Of a DNA stretch of 64,000 bases, positions 1 to 9,816 are shown piece after piece; position 1 is the first letter of the stretch; each line of letters begins with the position of its first letter. The stretch spans positions 269,642 through 333,641 of the forward strand of contig MEFD01000012.1 in the NCBI GenBank assembly GCA_001724995.1. The letters run 5' to 3'. The position numbers and the translations under genes were made by a program. Under the pieces are notes generated by a model. It was not told where the DNA came from. It saw only the letters and a list, made by a program, of their open reading frames with translations, and did not search any database. This DNA is from Rubrivivax sp. SCN 71-131. GTDB lineage: Bacteria; Pseudomonadota; Gammaproteobacteria; Burkholderiales; Burkholderiaceae_C.

Positions 1-920
1 AGCATGGCGCGCAGTTGCAGCTCGAACTGCGAGACGTCGCAGGCATCGATGCTCGCGTGGCCCGAGTTGTGCGGGCGCGGTGCCATCTCGTTGGCGAGCA
101 CGCGACCGTCGTCGAGCACGAAGAACTCGATGCAGAGCACGCCGACGTAGGCCATCGATTCGGCCAGCCGCTCGGCGAGCACGGCAAGCTGCGCGGCCGT
201 GGCGGCATCGATGTCGGGCGCGGGCACCTGGGTCACCGCCAGGATGCCGTCGCGATGCAGGTTCTGCTGCACCGGCAGGTGCACCATCGTCCCATCGGCG
301 CCGCGCGCCACGATGACGCTGAGTTCGCAGCGGATCGGCACGAGGGCCTCCAGCACGCAAGGCCTGGCGCCCAACGTCTCGCGCCAGGCCCGCCCGAGCG
401 CGGCGCGATCATCGACGCGACACTGCCCCTTGCCGTCGTAGCCGAGTTGCGAAGTCTTGAGCACGCCCGGAAGCAAGGCGTCGGCGACCGCCGCCAGGTC
501 GGCCTCGTGCTCGATCACCGCGTGCGCGGCGCAAGGCACGCCGCCGGCGGCGAAGTGCGCCTTCTCACGCGCGCGGTGCTGGCAGATGCGCAGCGCCTGG
601 GGCCCCGGGGCAACCGCCACCTGCGCCGACAGCGCCTGCAGCGAGGCCGCCGGCACGTTCTCGAACTCGGTCGTCACGGCGACGCAGCAGCGTGCCATTT
701 CGGCCAGCGCCGAGGCGTCATCGTAGGCTGCGCGCAACACTCGATCGGCGGCTTGGGCCGCCGGTCCGGCTTCGTCCGGATCGAGCACGAGCACCCGCCA
801 CCCCATGCGCTGCGCGGCGTGGACGAACATGCGCCCGAGCTGCCCGCCCCCCAGCATACCCACGGTGCGCGCGCGCAGGGCGGCCTCGCACGAATCCGCC
901 AGCACCGCGGCGTGGATCAT
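1..920 (-). CDS. purK: N5-carboxyaminoimidazole ribonucleotide synthase (partial, cut by window edge)
   Basis: PurK is the ATP-grasp enzyme that joins AIR and bicarbonate to make N5-CAIR in de novo purine synthesis, handing it to PurE in the cytosol. The ATG at 920-918 opens a frame whose N-terminus carries the glycine-rich [11 protein letters not shown] motif near residue 20. Further on it shows [14 protein letters not shown] (ATP-grasp loop), [18 protein letters not shown] and, near the edge, [12 protein letters not shown], all standard PurK landmarks. The C-terminal part lies beyond base 1. The start overlaps the purE stop by four bases (ATGA), so the two genes are translationally coupled. 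The assignment is secure; only the missing C-terminus prevents checking completeness. Confidence 0.96.
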   Translation of the reverse strand, partial: MIHAAVLADSCEAALRARTVGMLGGGQLGRMFVHAAQRMGWRVLVLDPDEAGPAAQAADRVLRAAYDDASALAEMARCCVAVTTEFENVPAASLQALSAQVAVAPGPQALRICQHRAREKAHFAAGGVPCAAHAVIEHEADLAAVADALLPGVLKTSQLGYDGKGQCRVDDRAALGRAWRETLGARPCVLEALVPIRCELSVIVARGADGTMVHLPVQQNLHRDGILAVTQVPAPDIDAATAAQLAVLAERLAESMAYVGVLCIEFFVLDDGRVLANEMAPRPHNSGHASIDACDVSQFELQLRAM

Positions 921-1405
921 TTCAACTCCTGCGTCATGGCCCGCGCCGCCGCGGTTTGTCGCGCCCTGTATTCGCGCAGCCGCTCCTGCAGCGACGCATC
1001 CTCCAGGGCCAGCATGGCCACCGCGAATAAAGCCGCATTCGCGGCCCCCGCCGGCCCGATCGCGAATGTCGCCACCGGTATGCCCTTGGGCATCTGCACG
1101 ATCGAATATAGCGAGTCGATCCCCTGCAGGAAGCGACTCGCCACCGGCACCCCAAGCACCGGCACCGTCGTCTTCGCCGCCAGCATCCCCGGCAAGTGCG
1201 CCGCCCCGCCGGCCCCGGCGATGATCGCCCTCAATCCCCGCTGTGCCGCCGATTCTGCAAACGCGAACATTTCATCAGGCATACGATGCGCCGAAACCAC
1301 TCGCCGCTCGTGACCCACCTGAAATTCATCCAGGATCGAAGCGGCATGCGACAGCGTTTCCCAGTCGCTGGAGGATCCCATGAGGATTGCGACACAAGAA
1401 TTCAT
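917..1405 (-). CDS. purE: N5-carboxyaminoimidazole ribonucleotide mutase
   Basis: PurE interconverts N5-CAIR and CAIR, the step after PurK. The 162-residue length fits the small bacterial class I enzyme. Visible motifs are [13 protein letters not shown] at the N-terminus (phosphate binding), [12 protein letters not shown] around residue 40 (the catalytic histidine region; many relatives have SAHRTP) and [24 protein letters not shown] in the middle, read here only in part. The start ATG has no obvious Shine-Dalgarno. An AT-rich gene stops only 18 bases upstream on the same strand, so purEK is either read through from it or uses a promoter inside it. The purK overlap supports a purE-purK operon. 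Confidence 0.96.
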   Translation of the reverse strand: MNSCVAILMGSSSDWETLSHAASILDEFQVGHERRVVSAHRMPDEMFAFAESAAQRGLRAIIAGAGGAAHLPGMLAAKTTVPVLGVPVASRFLQGIDSLYSIVQMPKGIPVATFAIGPAGAANAALFAVAMLALEDASLQERLREYRARQTAAARAMTQELK

Positions 1406-1423
1406 ATCATGAATACAGATAAT

Positions 1424-2572
1424 TCATCCATTCTTCAACTTGTGCAGTTCGACGAGATGCCGGACCTGTGCTCCATATTTGGACATAAATTCAGCAATGC
1501 AATCCATCTCGTTCCTTCGATCCCCGTCAATCAGATTTAACTCCCTTCGTGACGCTTGAAATAGATCTTCAACTAGAGCCTGATCAATATCCCCCAATCC
1601 AATTGCAATTGAGTGCAATGCAATCGCTTTATCGCCATGCGAATCAATCGACTTGATACGCTCGAGGATCTCACGCGCGACAACGACACGCTCTTCGTCA
1701 GCAAGTGATCCAGTGCGCACACGGCATCGAAAAACATCCGCCTCTCGGAGCACGCTCACTTCCGGCCACTGAATCAAGGCCACGTCAGCGCGGGAAGAGG
1801 TCAGCTCACTCAAAGCCGCACCCATGTCACCCTTCAGCATCATTAATTGACCACGCATCAAATCAAATCCCCAACCCATAGATTTATCATTGATGTAACG
1901 GGTATAGTTTTGCGCTGATGCAGCTTCAAGTGCAATGCGCCCGTCATCCAACGAAACCATCCCTCCGTTGGCACATTGCAACCTCAGATTATAAATCAAT
2001 ATTGAGGCGCGATTGTACAGCATGGCACTCAATGCAGCATCATCTCCCAGCTGGAGCGCATAGTCTCGTGCGATTGAATACCAAAATGCCGACTGATCGT
2101 ATTGCTCCACTTCCTGATAAATGTCTGCGATCACAAGCGCGAGCCGAAAAATCACCTCTGCTGACTTCTGATGGCCGCTTTCGAGCGCCACATTCATCGC
2201 GCGAAGCATATTGCTCCACTCGCCGAGATTCCTATATAAAGAGGCCAGCCATGCATTTATCAACGGATAGATGTGGTCCCCAAGCTCGCAACCAGACGCT
2301 ATTGCGCGTGCTCGATGAAATTTTGGTAGTGCCGCCTGTATTCCTGTATTAAAGAACTCGTACAGACCTTCAACGTAATTTATTCGACTGTAGAGTCGGG
2401 CGTCCATATTCTCGAAATTGCCATTTCGTGCGGCCGCCAAGATTTCCTTTACCGATTCTGTTGCGCCGACGCGCGTCTGATAAGCTGCCCATGACAACTT
2501 CAAGCACCAATAATCGGCTCCTTGAGTTTTTACATCAAGTTCACGCAGTAACGCATCCTCAAAGCGCGACAT
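1424..2572 (-). CDS. hypothetical all-helical, TPR-like protein of low GC content
   Basis: The product is 382 residues with no signal peptide or membrane segment. Its sequence is built of paired amphipathic helices with alanine/tyrosine patterns resembling tetratricopeptide repeats, for example around AWLASLYRNLGEWSNMLRA and FWYSIARDYALQLGDDAAL. That suggests a scaffold or sensor protein, but no catalytic motif is seen. The start is supported by a G-rich ribosome-binding stretch just upstream. Codon usage is clearly more AT-rich than the purine genes beside it, with many AAT/ATT/TTT codons, which suggests recent acquisition. It lies on the same strand immediately upstream of purE and so may now drive or separate purEK transcription. 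I do not recognise the family and assign no function. Confidence 0.72.
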   Translation of the reverse strand: MSRFEDALLRELDVKTQGADYWCLKLSWAAYQTRVGATESVKEILAAARNGNFENMDARLYSRINYVEGLYEFFNTGIQAALPKFHRARAIASGCELGDHIYPLINAWLASLYRNLGEWSNMLRAMNVALESGHQKSAEVIFRLALVIADIYQEVEQYDQSAFWYSIARDYALQLGDDAALSAMLYNRASILIYNLRLQCANGGMVSLDDGRIALEAASAQNYTRYINDKSMGWGFDLMRGQLMMLKGDMGAALSELTSSRADVALIQWPEVSVLREADVFRCRVRTGSLADEERVVVAREILERIKSIDSHGDKAIALHSIAIGLGDIDQALVEDLFQASRRELNLIDGDRRNEMDCIAEFMSKYGAQVRHLVELHKLKNG

Positions 2573-2953
2573 TCGCCCCCCGTTTCGCGATCTGACTTCC
2601 TAGCAAAACGCGTCGCCCAAGAAGTCTGCTGCACGATCCCAAACACTGCGGCGCGAGACCAGCCCAATGCCGTCAGCACACGGGACCGGACGCAACTCGC
2701 ATCTAGTCGAAATTCTCCGACCGATAGGACGAGTTGCGACGATGTCCAGCGAAGAGGCAGCCCGTCTCCCCGCGGCACTCTCGACTCACAGGCCGTCAAA
2801 CCAGCTGACGCAAGCGTACTCTGTTCCACCAGTCGTCACGATCGACCTTCTCACCTCTGAAACCACGCATTACCATCCGCGCTGGCGTCGTGAAGTGAGA
2901 CCTCGTCCTCACCATCGATGCGAAGTGAAAGCAATCTAATCGGAGAACCCCCC
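2573..2953. other. intergenic region with no supported gene
   Basis: This 381-base stretch separates the AT-rich TPR-like gene from the SWIB/histone-like gene, which diverge from it. Open frames exist on both strands but lack family resemblance and usual codon bias. It should hold the promoters of both flanking genes. I could not identify a convincing -35/-10 pair. A GGAGAAC ribosome-binding site at 2942-2948 belongs to the downstream gene. Confidence 0.6.
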
Positions 2954-3355
2954 ATGGCAACTGCGAAGAAGGCAGCCGCAAAGAAGGCCGCGCCGGCGAA
3001 GAAGGCGGCGCCCGCCAAGAAGGCTGCACCGGCAAAGAAGGCTGCGCCCGCGAAGAAGGCGGCAGCCCCGAAGGTGCCGACCAAGAAAGCCGCCCCCGCC
3101 AAGAAGCGGACGCCCAATGCGGCCTTCATGAAGGCGCTGACCCCCAGCGAGGCGCTGGCGGCCATCATCGGGGACAAGGCGCTGCCGCGGACCGAGGTGA
3201 CGAAGAAGGTGTGGGAGTACATCAAGAAGAACGGGCTGCAGGACAGCGCCAAGAAGACCATGATCAACGCCGACGCGAAGCTCAAGGAGATCTTCAAGAA
3301 GGCCCAGGTCTCGATGTTCGAGATGACCAAGCTGATCAGCAGCCATCTCAAGTGA
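2954..3355 (+). CDS. SWIB/MDM2-domain protein with histone H1-like Lys/Ala tail
   Basis: The 133-residue product has two parts. Residues 1 to about 53 are an extremely basic low-complexity tail of repeated A-P-A-K-K units, like the C-terminal tail of histone H1. Residues 54-133 are a SWIB-type fold with landmarks TPNAAFMKALTPSEALAAI and VTKKVWEYIKKNGLQD. Such proteins are small nucleoid-associated DNA-binding proteins in Burkholderiales and, in a related form, in chlamydiae; condensing or bridging DNA is the likely role. The ATG at 2954 follows GGAGAAC by five bases. A strong stem-loop follows the stop. The repeat units differ by synonymous changes, so tail length may vary between strains. 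Confidence 0.9.
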   Translation: MATAKKAAAKKAAPAKKAAPAKKAAPAKKAAPAKKAAAPKVPTKKAAPAKKRTPNAAFMKALTPSEALAAIIGDKALPRTEVTKKVWEYIKKNGLQDSAKKTMINADAKLKEIFKKAQVSMFEMTKLISSHLK

Positions 3356-3393
3356 GACTGCGCCGCCCTCGCGGCGGCCGGTGAGGAAGCGAA

Positions 3394-3429
3394 AAGCCGC
3401 GGTTCCGGTCGCCTGACCGGCCGCGGCTT
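3394..3429. terminator. bidirectional intrinsic terminator between the SWIB gene and fba
   Basis: AAGCCGCGG at 3394-3402 pairs with CCGCGGCTT at 3421-3429. Inside, CCGGTC at 3405-3410 pairs with GACCGG at 3415-3420 around a GCCT loop, giving a 15-bp stem with a two-base bulge. On the minus strand the stem is followed by a T run (AAAA at 3392-3395), fitting the end of fba. On the plus strand it is followed by a weaker T-rich CGTCGTCTT. Confidence 0.85.
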
Positions 3430-3473
3430 CGTCGTCTTGGAGGAGGCATGCGCTGCAGCCTCCGATCGGCGCC

Positions 3474-4538
3474 TCAGTGCACGAGCTGCGCCAGCTCCCC
3501 GCGCCCGTAACGGGCGGCCATGTCGACCAGCGTCAGCGGCTCGAGCTTCGCGGCCTGCCCCTCGCAGCCGAACTCGAGATAGCGCTGCTTGCAGACCCGG
3601 TACGCCGCCTCGCGCGCGGGCTTGAGCCACTCACGGGCGTCGAACTTCTCCGGGTTCTCGGCCATGAACTTGCGCACTGCGCCGGTCATCGCCAGGCGGA
3701 TGTCGGTGTCGATGTTGATCTTGCGCACGCCGAACTTGATCGCCTCCTGGATCTCGTCCACCGGCACGCCGTAGGTCTCCTTCATCTTGCCCCCGTACTG
3801 GTTGATGATCGCCAGCAGCTCCTGCGGCACCGACGACGACCCGTGCATCACCAGGTGCGTGTTCGGGATGCGCGCGTGGATCTCCTTGACGCGGCTGATG
3901 GCGAGGATGTCGCCGGTGGGCTTGCGGCTGAACTTGTAGGCACCGTGGCTGGTGCCGATGGCGATCGCCAGCGCATCGAGCTGTGTCGCCTTGACGAACT
4001 GCGCCGCCTCCTCGGGGTCGGTGAGCAGGGCGCTGTGATCGAGCTTGCCGACCGCGCCGACGCCGTCCTCCTCGCCGGCCTCGCCGGTCTCCAGGCTGCC
4101 CAGGCAGCCCAGTTCGCCTTCGACGGTGACGCCGACCTTGTGCGCCATCGCCACCACCTGACGCGTGACGTCCACGTTGTAGTCGAAGCTGGCCGGAGTC
4201 TTGCCGTCCTCGCGCAGCGAGCCGTCCATCATGACCGAGCCGAAGCCCAGCGCGATCGCGCCCGCGCAGATCTTGGGGCTGGTGCCGTGATCCTGGTGCA
4301 TCACCAGCGGGATGTGCGGGTAGGCCTCGACCGCGGCCTGGATCAGGTACTTGATGAAGGACTCGCCGGCGTACTTGCGGGCGCCCGCGCTGGCCTGCAG
4401 GATGACCGGCGCACCGGTCTCGTCGGCGGCCTGCATCACCGCCTGCACCTGCTCGAGGTTGTTGACATTGAAGGCCGGGATGCCATAGCCGTTCTCGGCG
4501 GCATGGTCGAGCAACTGACGCATCGATACGAGGGGCAT
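3474..4538 (-). CDS. fba: class II fructose-1,6-bisphosphate aldolase
   Basis: This zinc-dependent enzyme cleaves fructose-1,6-bisphosphate to glyceraldehyde-3-phosphate and DHAP, and runs in reverse in gluconeogenesis or the Calvin cycle (where the gene is called cbbA). The 354-residue product starts [10 protein letters not shown], the usual start of this subgroup. An in-frame ATG further upstream would add an atypical tail. Motifs are [11 protein letters not shown] (residues 16-26), the metal-ligand [29 protein letters not shown] and MHGSSSVP. It is divergent from the ATPase/STAS gene and shares a terminator with the SWIB gene. With pyk, maeB and pgk nearby it forms a central-carbon cluster. 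Confidence 0.96.
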   Translation of the reverse strand: MPLVSMRQLLDHAAENGYGIPAFNVNNLEQVQAVMQAADETGAPVILQASAGARKYAGESFIKYLIQAAVEAYPHIPLVMHQDHGTSPKICAGAIALGFGSVMMDGSLREDGKTPASFDYNVDVTRQVVAMAHKVGVTVEGELGCLGSLETGEAGEEDGVGAVGKLDHSALLTDPEEAAQFVKATQLDALAIAIGTSHGAYKFSRKPTGDILAISRVKEIHARIPNTHLVMHGSSSVPQELLAIINQYGGKMKETYGVPVDEIQEAIKFGVRKINIDTDIRLAMTGAVRKFMAENPEKFDAREWLKPAREAAYRVCKQRYLEFGCEGQAAKLEPLTLVDMAARYGRGELAQLVH

Positions 4539-4811
4539 GGGACTCTCCACGAAGGCTGGGACTGCAGAAAGGCCCGCCCGGGCGCCGGCCACAGGGCGCG
4601 GGCCCGGGCGGGAGAACCGGTCATTCTAGGTGGCCCTGCCCAACAGCCCCGCCCCCGGCCCGGACGAGGCGCAGCCACGCCCGGCCCTTGGTGCCCGGAC
4701 AGCGCCGATCTGGGCGGGTTTCGGGCGTCTTTTCGCGCCCAAGCTGCGGCCCGATTTGCCGACACTGCCGCCCAGGGGCCGCCCTGCGCCCGCGACAAGG
4801 ATGCTCGACCC

Positions 4812-5831
4812 ATGAAGCGCTGCGACTTCGCCGCCGTCACCACCTGGATCACCGCGGCCGCGCAGGAGGCCGGGGTGCAGCTGCCCGCGCGCGTGATGGC
4901 CGAGCTCGGCATCGGGCGGCGCAGCGCGCTGGCGCTGCTGCGCCGGCTGCAGGCGGCACAGTGGCTGCTGCGCGAAGGCACGGCGCGTCGGCCGCTGTGG
5001 CGCCCGGGCCCGCTGCGCCAGGTGGTCCAGCGCTACGCCCTGGTGGGCCTGCAGGAGGACCTGCCCTGGTCGCGCGACTTCGCGCCCTTCTTCGCGTTGC
5101 CGCGGGAGGTCGCGCGCATGGCGCAGCACGCCTTCACCGAGCTGCTGAACAACGCCGTCGACCACAGCGGCGGCAGCCAGGTCACGGTGTCGATGCGGCA
5201 GACGCCGCTGCAACTGCAGATGCTCGTCTCCGACGACGGTTGCGGCATCTTCGAGCGCATCGAGGCGGCGCACGCGATCGCCGACCCGACGCTGGCGATG
5301 CTCGAGCTCAGCAAGGGCAAGCTCACCAGCCAGCCCGATCGCCACACCGGCCGCGGCCTCTTCTTCGCCTCGCGCCTGGCCGACGTGTTTGACCTGCACG
5401 CCAACGCGCAGGCCTTTCAGTACCGCGGCTTCGGCGATTGCAACTGGCACCCGAGCCGGCCGCTGCCGCGCCAGGGCACGTCGATCTACCTCGCCATCGC
5501 GCTCGACACCGCGCGCACGCTGGACGGCGTGCTGCGCGCGCACAGCCTGGACGGCGACGGCTACGGCTTCGAGCGCACCGTCGTGCCGCTGCGGCTGCTG
5601 GCCGGCGACGGGGGCGCCCTCGACTCGCGGGCGCTGGCACGCCGCGTCGCGGCGCGGCTGCACGCGTTCAAGTGCGCGGAGCTGGACTTCAGCGGCATCG
5701 GCGAGATCGGTCACGGCTTCGCCGACGAGCTCTTTCGCGTCGCCGCACGCGAGCACCCGGCCACGCAGATGGTGCCGGTGGCGATGAGCCCGCGCGTCGG
5801 CGCGATGGTCGAGGCGGCGCGCAGCTTCTAG
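4812..5831 (+). CDS. GHKL ATPase-domain protein with C-terminal STAS-like (DUF4325-type) domain
   Basis: The product is 339 residues and soluble. Residues 1-65 look like a winged helix-turn-helix (IGRRSALALLRRLQAAQWLL). Residues about 95-230 are a histidine-kinase-type ATPase fold, with the N box in FTELLNNAVDHSGG, the G1 box in LVSDDGCGIFERI and the G2 box in GRGLFFASRLADVF. No phospho-accepting H box is seen. Residues about 260-335 resemble the STAS-like DUF4325 domain, with ELDFSGIGEIGHGFADELFR. That combination recalls anti-sigma/anti-anti-sigma partner switching folded into one DNA-binding protein. The ATG at 4812 is chosen because homology-like sequence begins there. Target genes are unknown; it is convergent with pyk. 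Confidence 0.85.
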   Translation: MKRCDFAAVTTWITAAAQEAGVQLPARVMAELGIGRRSALALLRRLQAAQWLLREGTARRPLWRPGPLRQVVQRYALVGLQEDLPWSRDFAPFFALPREVARMAQHAFTELLNNAVDHSGGSQVTVSMRQTPLQLQMLVSDDGCGIFERIEAAHAIADPTLAMLELSKGKLTSQPDRHTGRGLFFASRLADVFDLHANAQAFQYRGFGDCNWHPSRPLPRQGTSIYLAIALDTARTLDGVLRAHSLDGDGYGFERTVVPLRLLAGDGGALDSRALARRVAARLHAFKCAELDFSGIGEIGHGFADELFRVAAREHPATQMVPVAMSPRVGAMVEAARSF

Positions 5832-5883
5832 CTTCGCGGCGCGGCAGGGCGCGGGCGCGGGCCGCGTCGCGCCTGCCCTGCGG

Positions 5884-7320
5884 TCAATCGACGCGGCAGA
5901 CCTTGAGCATGTTGGTGCCGCCCGGGTAGCCCATGGGCTCACCGCAGGTGATGGCGTAGGTGTCGCCGGGCCTGAGCGCGCCCATCGCCACGAGCAGCTT
6001 CTCGGCCTGCGCCAGCGCGATGTCGCGGTCGGCCTCCTTGGTCATGAGCAGCGGGCGCACGTTGCGGTAGAGCGCCATGCGGCGCTGGCTCACGACCTGC
6101 GAGGTCAGGCCATAGATGGGCACCTTGATGTTGTGCCGGCTCATCCACAGCGCCGTGCTGCCCGATTCGGTGAGCGCGATGATCGCGCGGCAGCCGAGGT
6201 GGTGCGCGGTGAAGAGCGCGCCCATGGCGATGCTCTGGTCGATGCGGCCGAAGCGCTTGTTGGTGAAGTCGCCATCGATCTGCACTTCCTCGGCGCGCTC
6301 GGCTTCCAGCGCGATCAGCGCCATGTGCTCGACCGTCTCCACCGGATACTTGCCGGCGGCGGTCTCGGCGCTGAGCATCACGGCGTCGGTGCCGTCGAGC
6401 ACCGCGTTGGCCACGTCCGAGACCTCGGCGCGCGTGGGCACCGGGTTCTGGATCATGCTCTCCATCATCTGCGTGGCGGTGATGACGACCTTGTCCAGCT
6501 CGCGCGCCATGCGGATCATGCGCTTCTGCAGCGCCGGCACGGCGGCATTGCCGACCTCGACGGCGAGGTCGCCGCGCGCGACCATGATGCCGTCGCTGGC
6601 GCGCAGGATCGCCTCGAGCTGCGGGATCGCCTCGCTGCGCTCGATCTTGGCGATCATCGCCGGCTTGTGCCGCCAGCGCTCGCCGGCGACGTTGGCGAGC
6701 TGGCGCGCCATCTCCATGTCGGTGGCGCTCTTGGGGAAGCTCACCGCCAGGTACTCGCACTGGAAGGCCATCGCGGTCTTGATGTCCTCCATGTCCTTGG
6801 CCGTCAGCGCCGGCGCCGTCAGGCCCCCGCCCTGCTTGTTGATGCCCTTGTTGTTCGAGAGCTCGCCGCCGATCTTCACGATCGTGTGCACCTGCTCGCC
6901 GCGCACGGCGTCCACCGTCAGCACGATGAGGCCGTCGTTGAGCAGCAGCGTGTCGCCGGGGCGCACGTCGCGCGGCAGCTCCTTATAGTCCAGGCCCACG
7001 GCGTAGGCGTCGCCCGCCGCGCTGCGCTGCGCGTCGAGCACGAAGGCCTGCCCGCTCTCCAGCATGACGCGGCCTTCGGCGAACTTGCCGACGCGGATCT
7101 TGGGGCCCTGCAGGTCGGCCATCAGTGCCACCGTCTTGCCGAGCTTGTCGGCCACCGCGCGCACGAGCTCGGCGCGCGCGATGTGGTCCTCGGCGCTGCC
7201 GTGGCTGAAGTTCAGCCGCACCACGTCGACGCCGGCAGCGAGCAGCCGCTCGAGCACCAGCGGATCGCTCGATGCGGGGCCGAGCGTGGCGACGATCTTG
7301 GTGGCGCGCGAGGTGGACAT
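5884..7320 (-). CDS. pyk: pyruvate kinase
   Basis: It transfers phosphate from phosphoenolpyruvate to ADP, the last step of glycolysis. The product is 478 residues, normal for bacterial PykA/PykF. The N-terminus has TKIVATLGPASSD and VVRLNFSHGS. The active site is seen in MIAKIERSEAIPQLEAIL and IMVARGDLAVEVG, followed by ITATQMMESMI and the C-terminal domain with ALTESGSTALWMSRH. It stands alone between the convergent ATPase/STAS gene and maeB, with 65 bases to the maeB stop. The family signatures are complete, so the call is secure; which isozyme type it is cannot be told by eye. Confidence 0.97.
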   Translation of the reverse strand: MSTSRATKIVATLGPASSDPLVLERLLAAGVDVVRLNFSHGSAEDHIARAELVRAVADKLGKTVALMADLQGPKIRVGKFAEGRVMLESGQAFVLDAQRSAAGDAYAVGLDYKELPRDVRPGDTLLLNDGLIVLTVDAVRGEQVHTIVKIGGELSNNKGINKQGGGLTAPALTAKDMEDIKTAMAFQCEYLAVSFPKSATDMEMARQLANVAGERWRHKPAMIAKIERSEAIPQLEAILRASDGIMVARGDLAVEVGNAAVPALQKRMIRMARELDKVVITATQMMESMIQNPVPTRAEVSDVANAVLDGTDAVMLSAETAAGKYPVETVEHMALIALEAERAEEVQIDGDFTNKRFGRIDQSIAMGALFTAHHLGCRAIIALTESGSTALWMSRHNIKVPIYGLTSQVVSQRRMALYRNVRPLLMTKEADRDIALAQAEKLLVAMGALRPGDTYAITCGEPMGYPGGTNMLKVCRVD

Positions 7321-7385
7321 GGCGTCGTGCAGAGTGGGGCGGCGCGATTATCGGCGCCCCACCCTGCGGCCGGCGACGCGCCCCT

Positions 7386-9725
7386 TCAGCCCGCGCGCGC
7401 GCCCTCGGCTTCGCGCGCCTCCTTCACGTCGGCCACGGCCACCGCGGTCATGTTGATGACGCGGCGTACGGTCGACGAGGGCGTGAGGATGTGCGCCGGC
7501 AGCGCTGCGCCCAGCAGCATCGGGCCGACCGTGACGCCCTGGCCACCGGTGATCTTGAGCACGTTGAAGAGGATGTTGGCGGCATCCAGGTTCGGCAGCA
7601 CGAGCAGGTTGGCCTCACCCGAGAGCGTGGTCTCCGGCAGGAAGCCGCCGCGGATGGTGTCGGAGAGCGCGGCATCGCCCTGCATCTCGCCGTCGCACTC
7701 GATGTCGTCGCCCATGCGCTCGCGGAACAGCTCCAGCGCCCGGCGCATGCGCCGCGCCGAGGCGCGCGTCGAGGAGCCGAAGGTCGAGTGCGAGAGGAAG
7801 GCGACCTTGGGCGGCAGGCCGAAGCGGCGCAGTTCGGCCGCGGCCATCATCGCGATATCGGCCAGCTCCTCGGCGCTGGGTTCCTCGTTGACGAAGGTGT
7901 CGGTGATGAAGAGCGTGCGCTCGGGCAGCATGAGCGCGTTCATCGCCGCCCAGGTGCGCGCACGCGGGCTGCGGCCGATCACGTTGCGCACGTGGTCGAG
8001 GTGATGCTCGTAGCGGCCGACGAGGCCGCAGATCATCGCGTCGGCGTCACCGCGGCGCAGCATGATCGAGGAGATGAGCGTGTTCGAGCGCCGCACCGCG
8101 GCCTTGGCGACCTCGGGCGTCACGCCCTCGCGCGCCATCAGCTGGCGGTAGGTCTCCCAGTAGTCGCGAAAGCGCGGGTCGTTCTGCGGATCGACGAGAT
8201 CGAAGTCGCGCCCGGGGGCAAGACGCAGGCTGGCGCGCTCGATGCGCATCTTCACCACCTCGGGCCGCCCGACGAGGACGGGCCGCGCCAGGCCCTCGTC
8301 CTGCACCGCCTGCACCGCGCGCAGCACGCGCTCGTCCTCGCCCTCGGCATAGACGACGCGCGCCGGGCGCCCGGCCGAACAGGCCTTGGCGGCGGCGAAG
8401 ACCGGGCGCATCACCATGCCGGTCTGGTAGACGAAGCGCGTGAGCGACTGGCGATAGGCCTCGAGGTCGGCGATCGGCCGCGTCGCCACGCCGGACTCGG
8501 CCGCGGCCTGCGCCACCGCGGGCGCGATGCGCAGGATGAGCCGCGCGTCGAAGGGCTTGGGGATGAGGTAGTCGATGCCGAAGCGCAACTCCTGCCCGGC
8601 GTAGGCGTTGGCCACCTCGGCGCTGGTCTCGACCTTGGCGAGGGCGGCGATCTCGTGCACGCAGGCCAGCTTCATCGCCTCGGTGATGCGGCTGGCGCCG
8701 CTGTCCAGCGCACCGCGGAAGATGTACGGGAAGCACAGGACGTTGTTGACCTGGTTCGGGTAGTCGCTGCGCCCGGTGGCGATGATGCAGTCCGGCCGCA
8801 CCGCCTTGGCCAGCTCGGGACGGATCTCGGGCTCGGGGTTGGCTAGCGCGAGGATGATGGGCTGGTCGGCCATGGTCTTCACCATCTCCGCCGTCAGCAC
8901 GCCTGGCGCGCTGCAGCCGAGGAAGACGTCGGCCCCGGCGACGACGTCGGCAAGCGTGCGCGCGTCCGTCTTCTGGCAGTAGCGCAGCTTGCTCTCGTCG
9001 AGCCGGTGGAAGTCCTCGCGACCCTCGCGCAGCACGCCCTTGCTGTCGACGACGAAGACCCGCTCCTTCTTCACGCCCAGCGCCACCATCACGTCCAGGC
9101 AGGCGATGGCCGCGGCCCCGGCGCCCGAGACGGCGAGCTTCACCGCGCCGATGTCCTTGCCCACCAGCTCCAGGCCGTTGAGCAGTGCCGCCGCGCTGAT
9201 GATCGCCGTGCCATGCTGGTCGTCGTGGAAGACCGGGATGTTCATGCGCTCGCGCAGCTTGCGCTCGATCTGGAAGCACTCGGGCGCCTTGATGTCCTCC
9301 AGGTTGACGCCGCCCAGCGTGGGCTCGAGCGCGGCGATGATGTCCACCAGCTTGTCCGGGTCGCGCTCGGCGAGCTCGATGTCGAAGACGTCGATGCCGG
9401 CGAACTTCTTGAACAGGCAGCCCTTGCCCTCCATCACCGGCTTGCCCGCCAGCGGCCCGATGTCGCCCAGGCCCAGCACCGCGGTGCCGTTGGTGACCAC
9501 GCCGACGAGGTTGGCGCGGCTCGTGTACTCGGCGGCCAGTGCCGGATCCTCCTGGATCGCCAGGCAGGCGTAGGCCACGCCCGGCGAGTAGGCAAGCGAG
9601 AGGTCGCGCTGGTTGGACAGCGCCTTGGTCGGCGTGACGCTGATCTTGCCGCGCGTGGGCGTGCGGTGGTATTCGAGCGCGGCGTCGCACAGGGCCTGCT
9701 CGGCGGGCGGCAGGTTCGGCTTCAT
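7386..9725 (-). CDS. maeB: NADP-dependent malic enzyme with C-terminal phosphotransacetylase-like domain
   Basis: It oxidatively decarboxylates malate to pyruvate with NADP. At 779 residues it is the long bacterial form. The malic-enzyme part spans roughly residues 15-420, with [38 protein letters not shown] and the nucleotide-binding [14 protein letters not shown]. Residues about 430-760 match phosphate acetyl/butyryltransferase; in MaeB this part is regulatory (acetyl-CoA), not known to make acetyl phosphate. The ATG at 9725 follows AAGGAGACAAGAAC, a good ribosome-binding site, and is preferred over an in-frame ATG 48 bases upstream. A heptamer tandem repeat lies just upstream. Confidence 0.95.
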   Translation of the reverse strand: MKPNLPPAEQALCDAALEYHRTPTRGKISVTPTKALSNQRDLSLAYSPGVAYACLAIQEDPALAAEYTSRANLVGVVTNGTAVLGLGDIGPLAGKPVMEGKGCLFKKFAGIDVFDIELAERDPDKLVDIIAALEPTLGGVNLEDIKAPECFQIERKLRERMNIPVFHDDQHGTAIISAAALLNGLELVGKDIGAVKLAVSGAGAAAIACLDVMVALGVKKERVFVVDSKGVLREGREDFHRLDESKLRYCQKTDARTLADVVAGADVFLGCSAPGVLTAEMVKTMADQPIILALANPEPEIRPELAKAVRPDCIIATGRSDYPNQVNNVLCFPYIFRGALDSGASRITEAMKLACVHEIAALAKVETSAEVANAYAGQELRFGIDYLIPKPFDARLILRIAPAVAQAAAESGVATRPIADLEAYRQSLTRFVYQTGMVMRPVFAAAKACSAGRPARVVYAEGEDERVLRAVQAVQDEGLARPVLVGRPEVVKMRIERASLRLAPGRDFDLVDPQNDPRFRDYWETYRQLMAREGVTPEVAKAAVRRSNTLISSIMLRRGDADAMICGLVGRYEHHLDHVRNVIGRSPRARTWAAMNALMLPERTLFITDTFVNEEPSAEELADIAMMAAAELRRFGLPPKVAFLSHSTFGSSTRASARRMRRALELFRERMGDDIECDGEMQGDAALSDTIRGGFLPETTLSGEANLLVLPNLDAANILFNVLKITGGQGVTVGPMLLGAALPAHILTPSSTVRRVINMTAVAVADVKEAREAEGARAG

Positions 9726-9770
9726 GTTCTTGTCTCCTTCGGGAGGACTGCAGAGATCGGAAAATACACC

Positions 9771-9798
9771 CACGCGTCACGCGTCACGCGTCACGCGT
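9771..9798. repeat. four exact tandem copies of a 7-bp unit (CACGCGT)
   Basis: CACGCGT is repeated four times without error between the maeB start and the pgk stop. Each unit contains the palindrome ACGCGT. It ends 18 bases before the pgk stop codon, upstream of maeB. It could be a simple slippage-prone repeat or a cluster of regulator sites for maeB; the sequence alone does not decide. Confidence 0.85.
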
Positions 9799-9816
9799 CG
9801 CGGGCCGCGCCGCGCC

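Noticed and set aside
2530..2829. A 99-residue minus-strand frame upstream of the TPR-like gene
   Set aside because: It overlaps the true start of that gene in another frame, has no ribosome-binding site and resembles nothing.
2957..3110. Regular AAGAAGGC-type repeats that could look like a CRISPR or satellite array
   Set aside because: They are codons of the Ala/Lys/Pro tail of the SWIB protein, with synonymous variation and no spacers.
5832..5883. Inverted GCAGGGC/GCCCTGC repeat between the ATPase/STAS gene and pyk as an intrinsic terminator
   Set aside because: The stem is imperfect and lacks a T run; it may still slow transcription, but I cannot support it.
9771..9798. CACGCGT repeats as DnaA boxes or an origin
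   Set aside because: They do not match TTATNCACA and there is no origin-type gene context.
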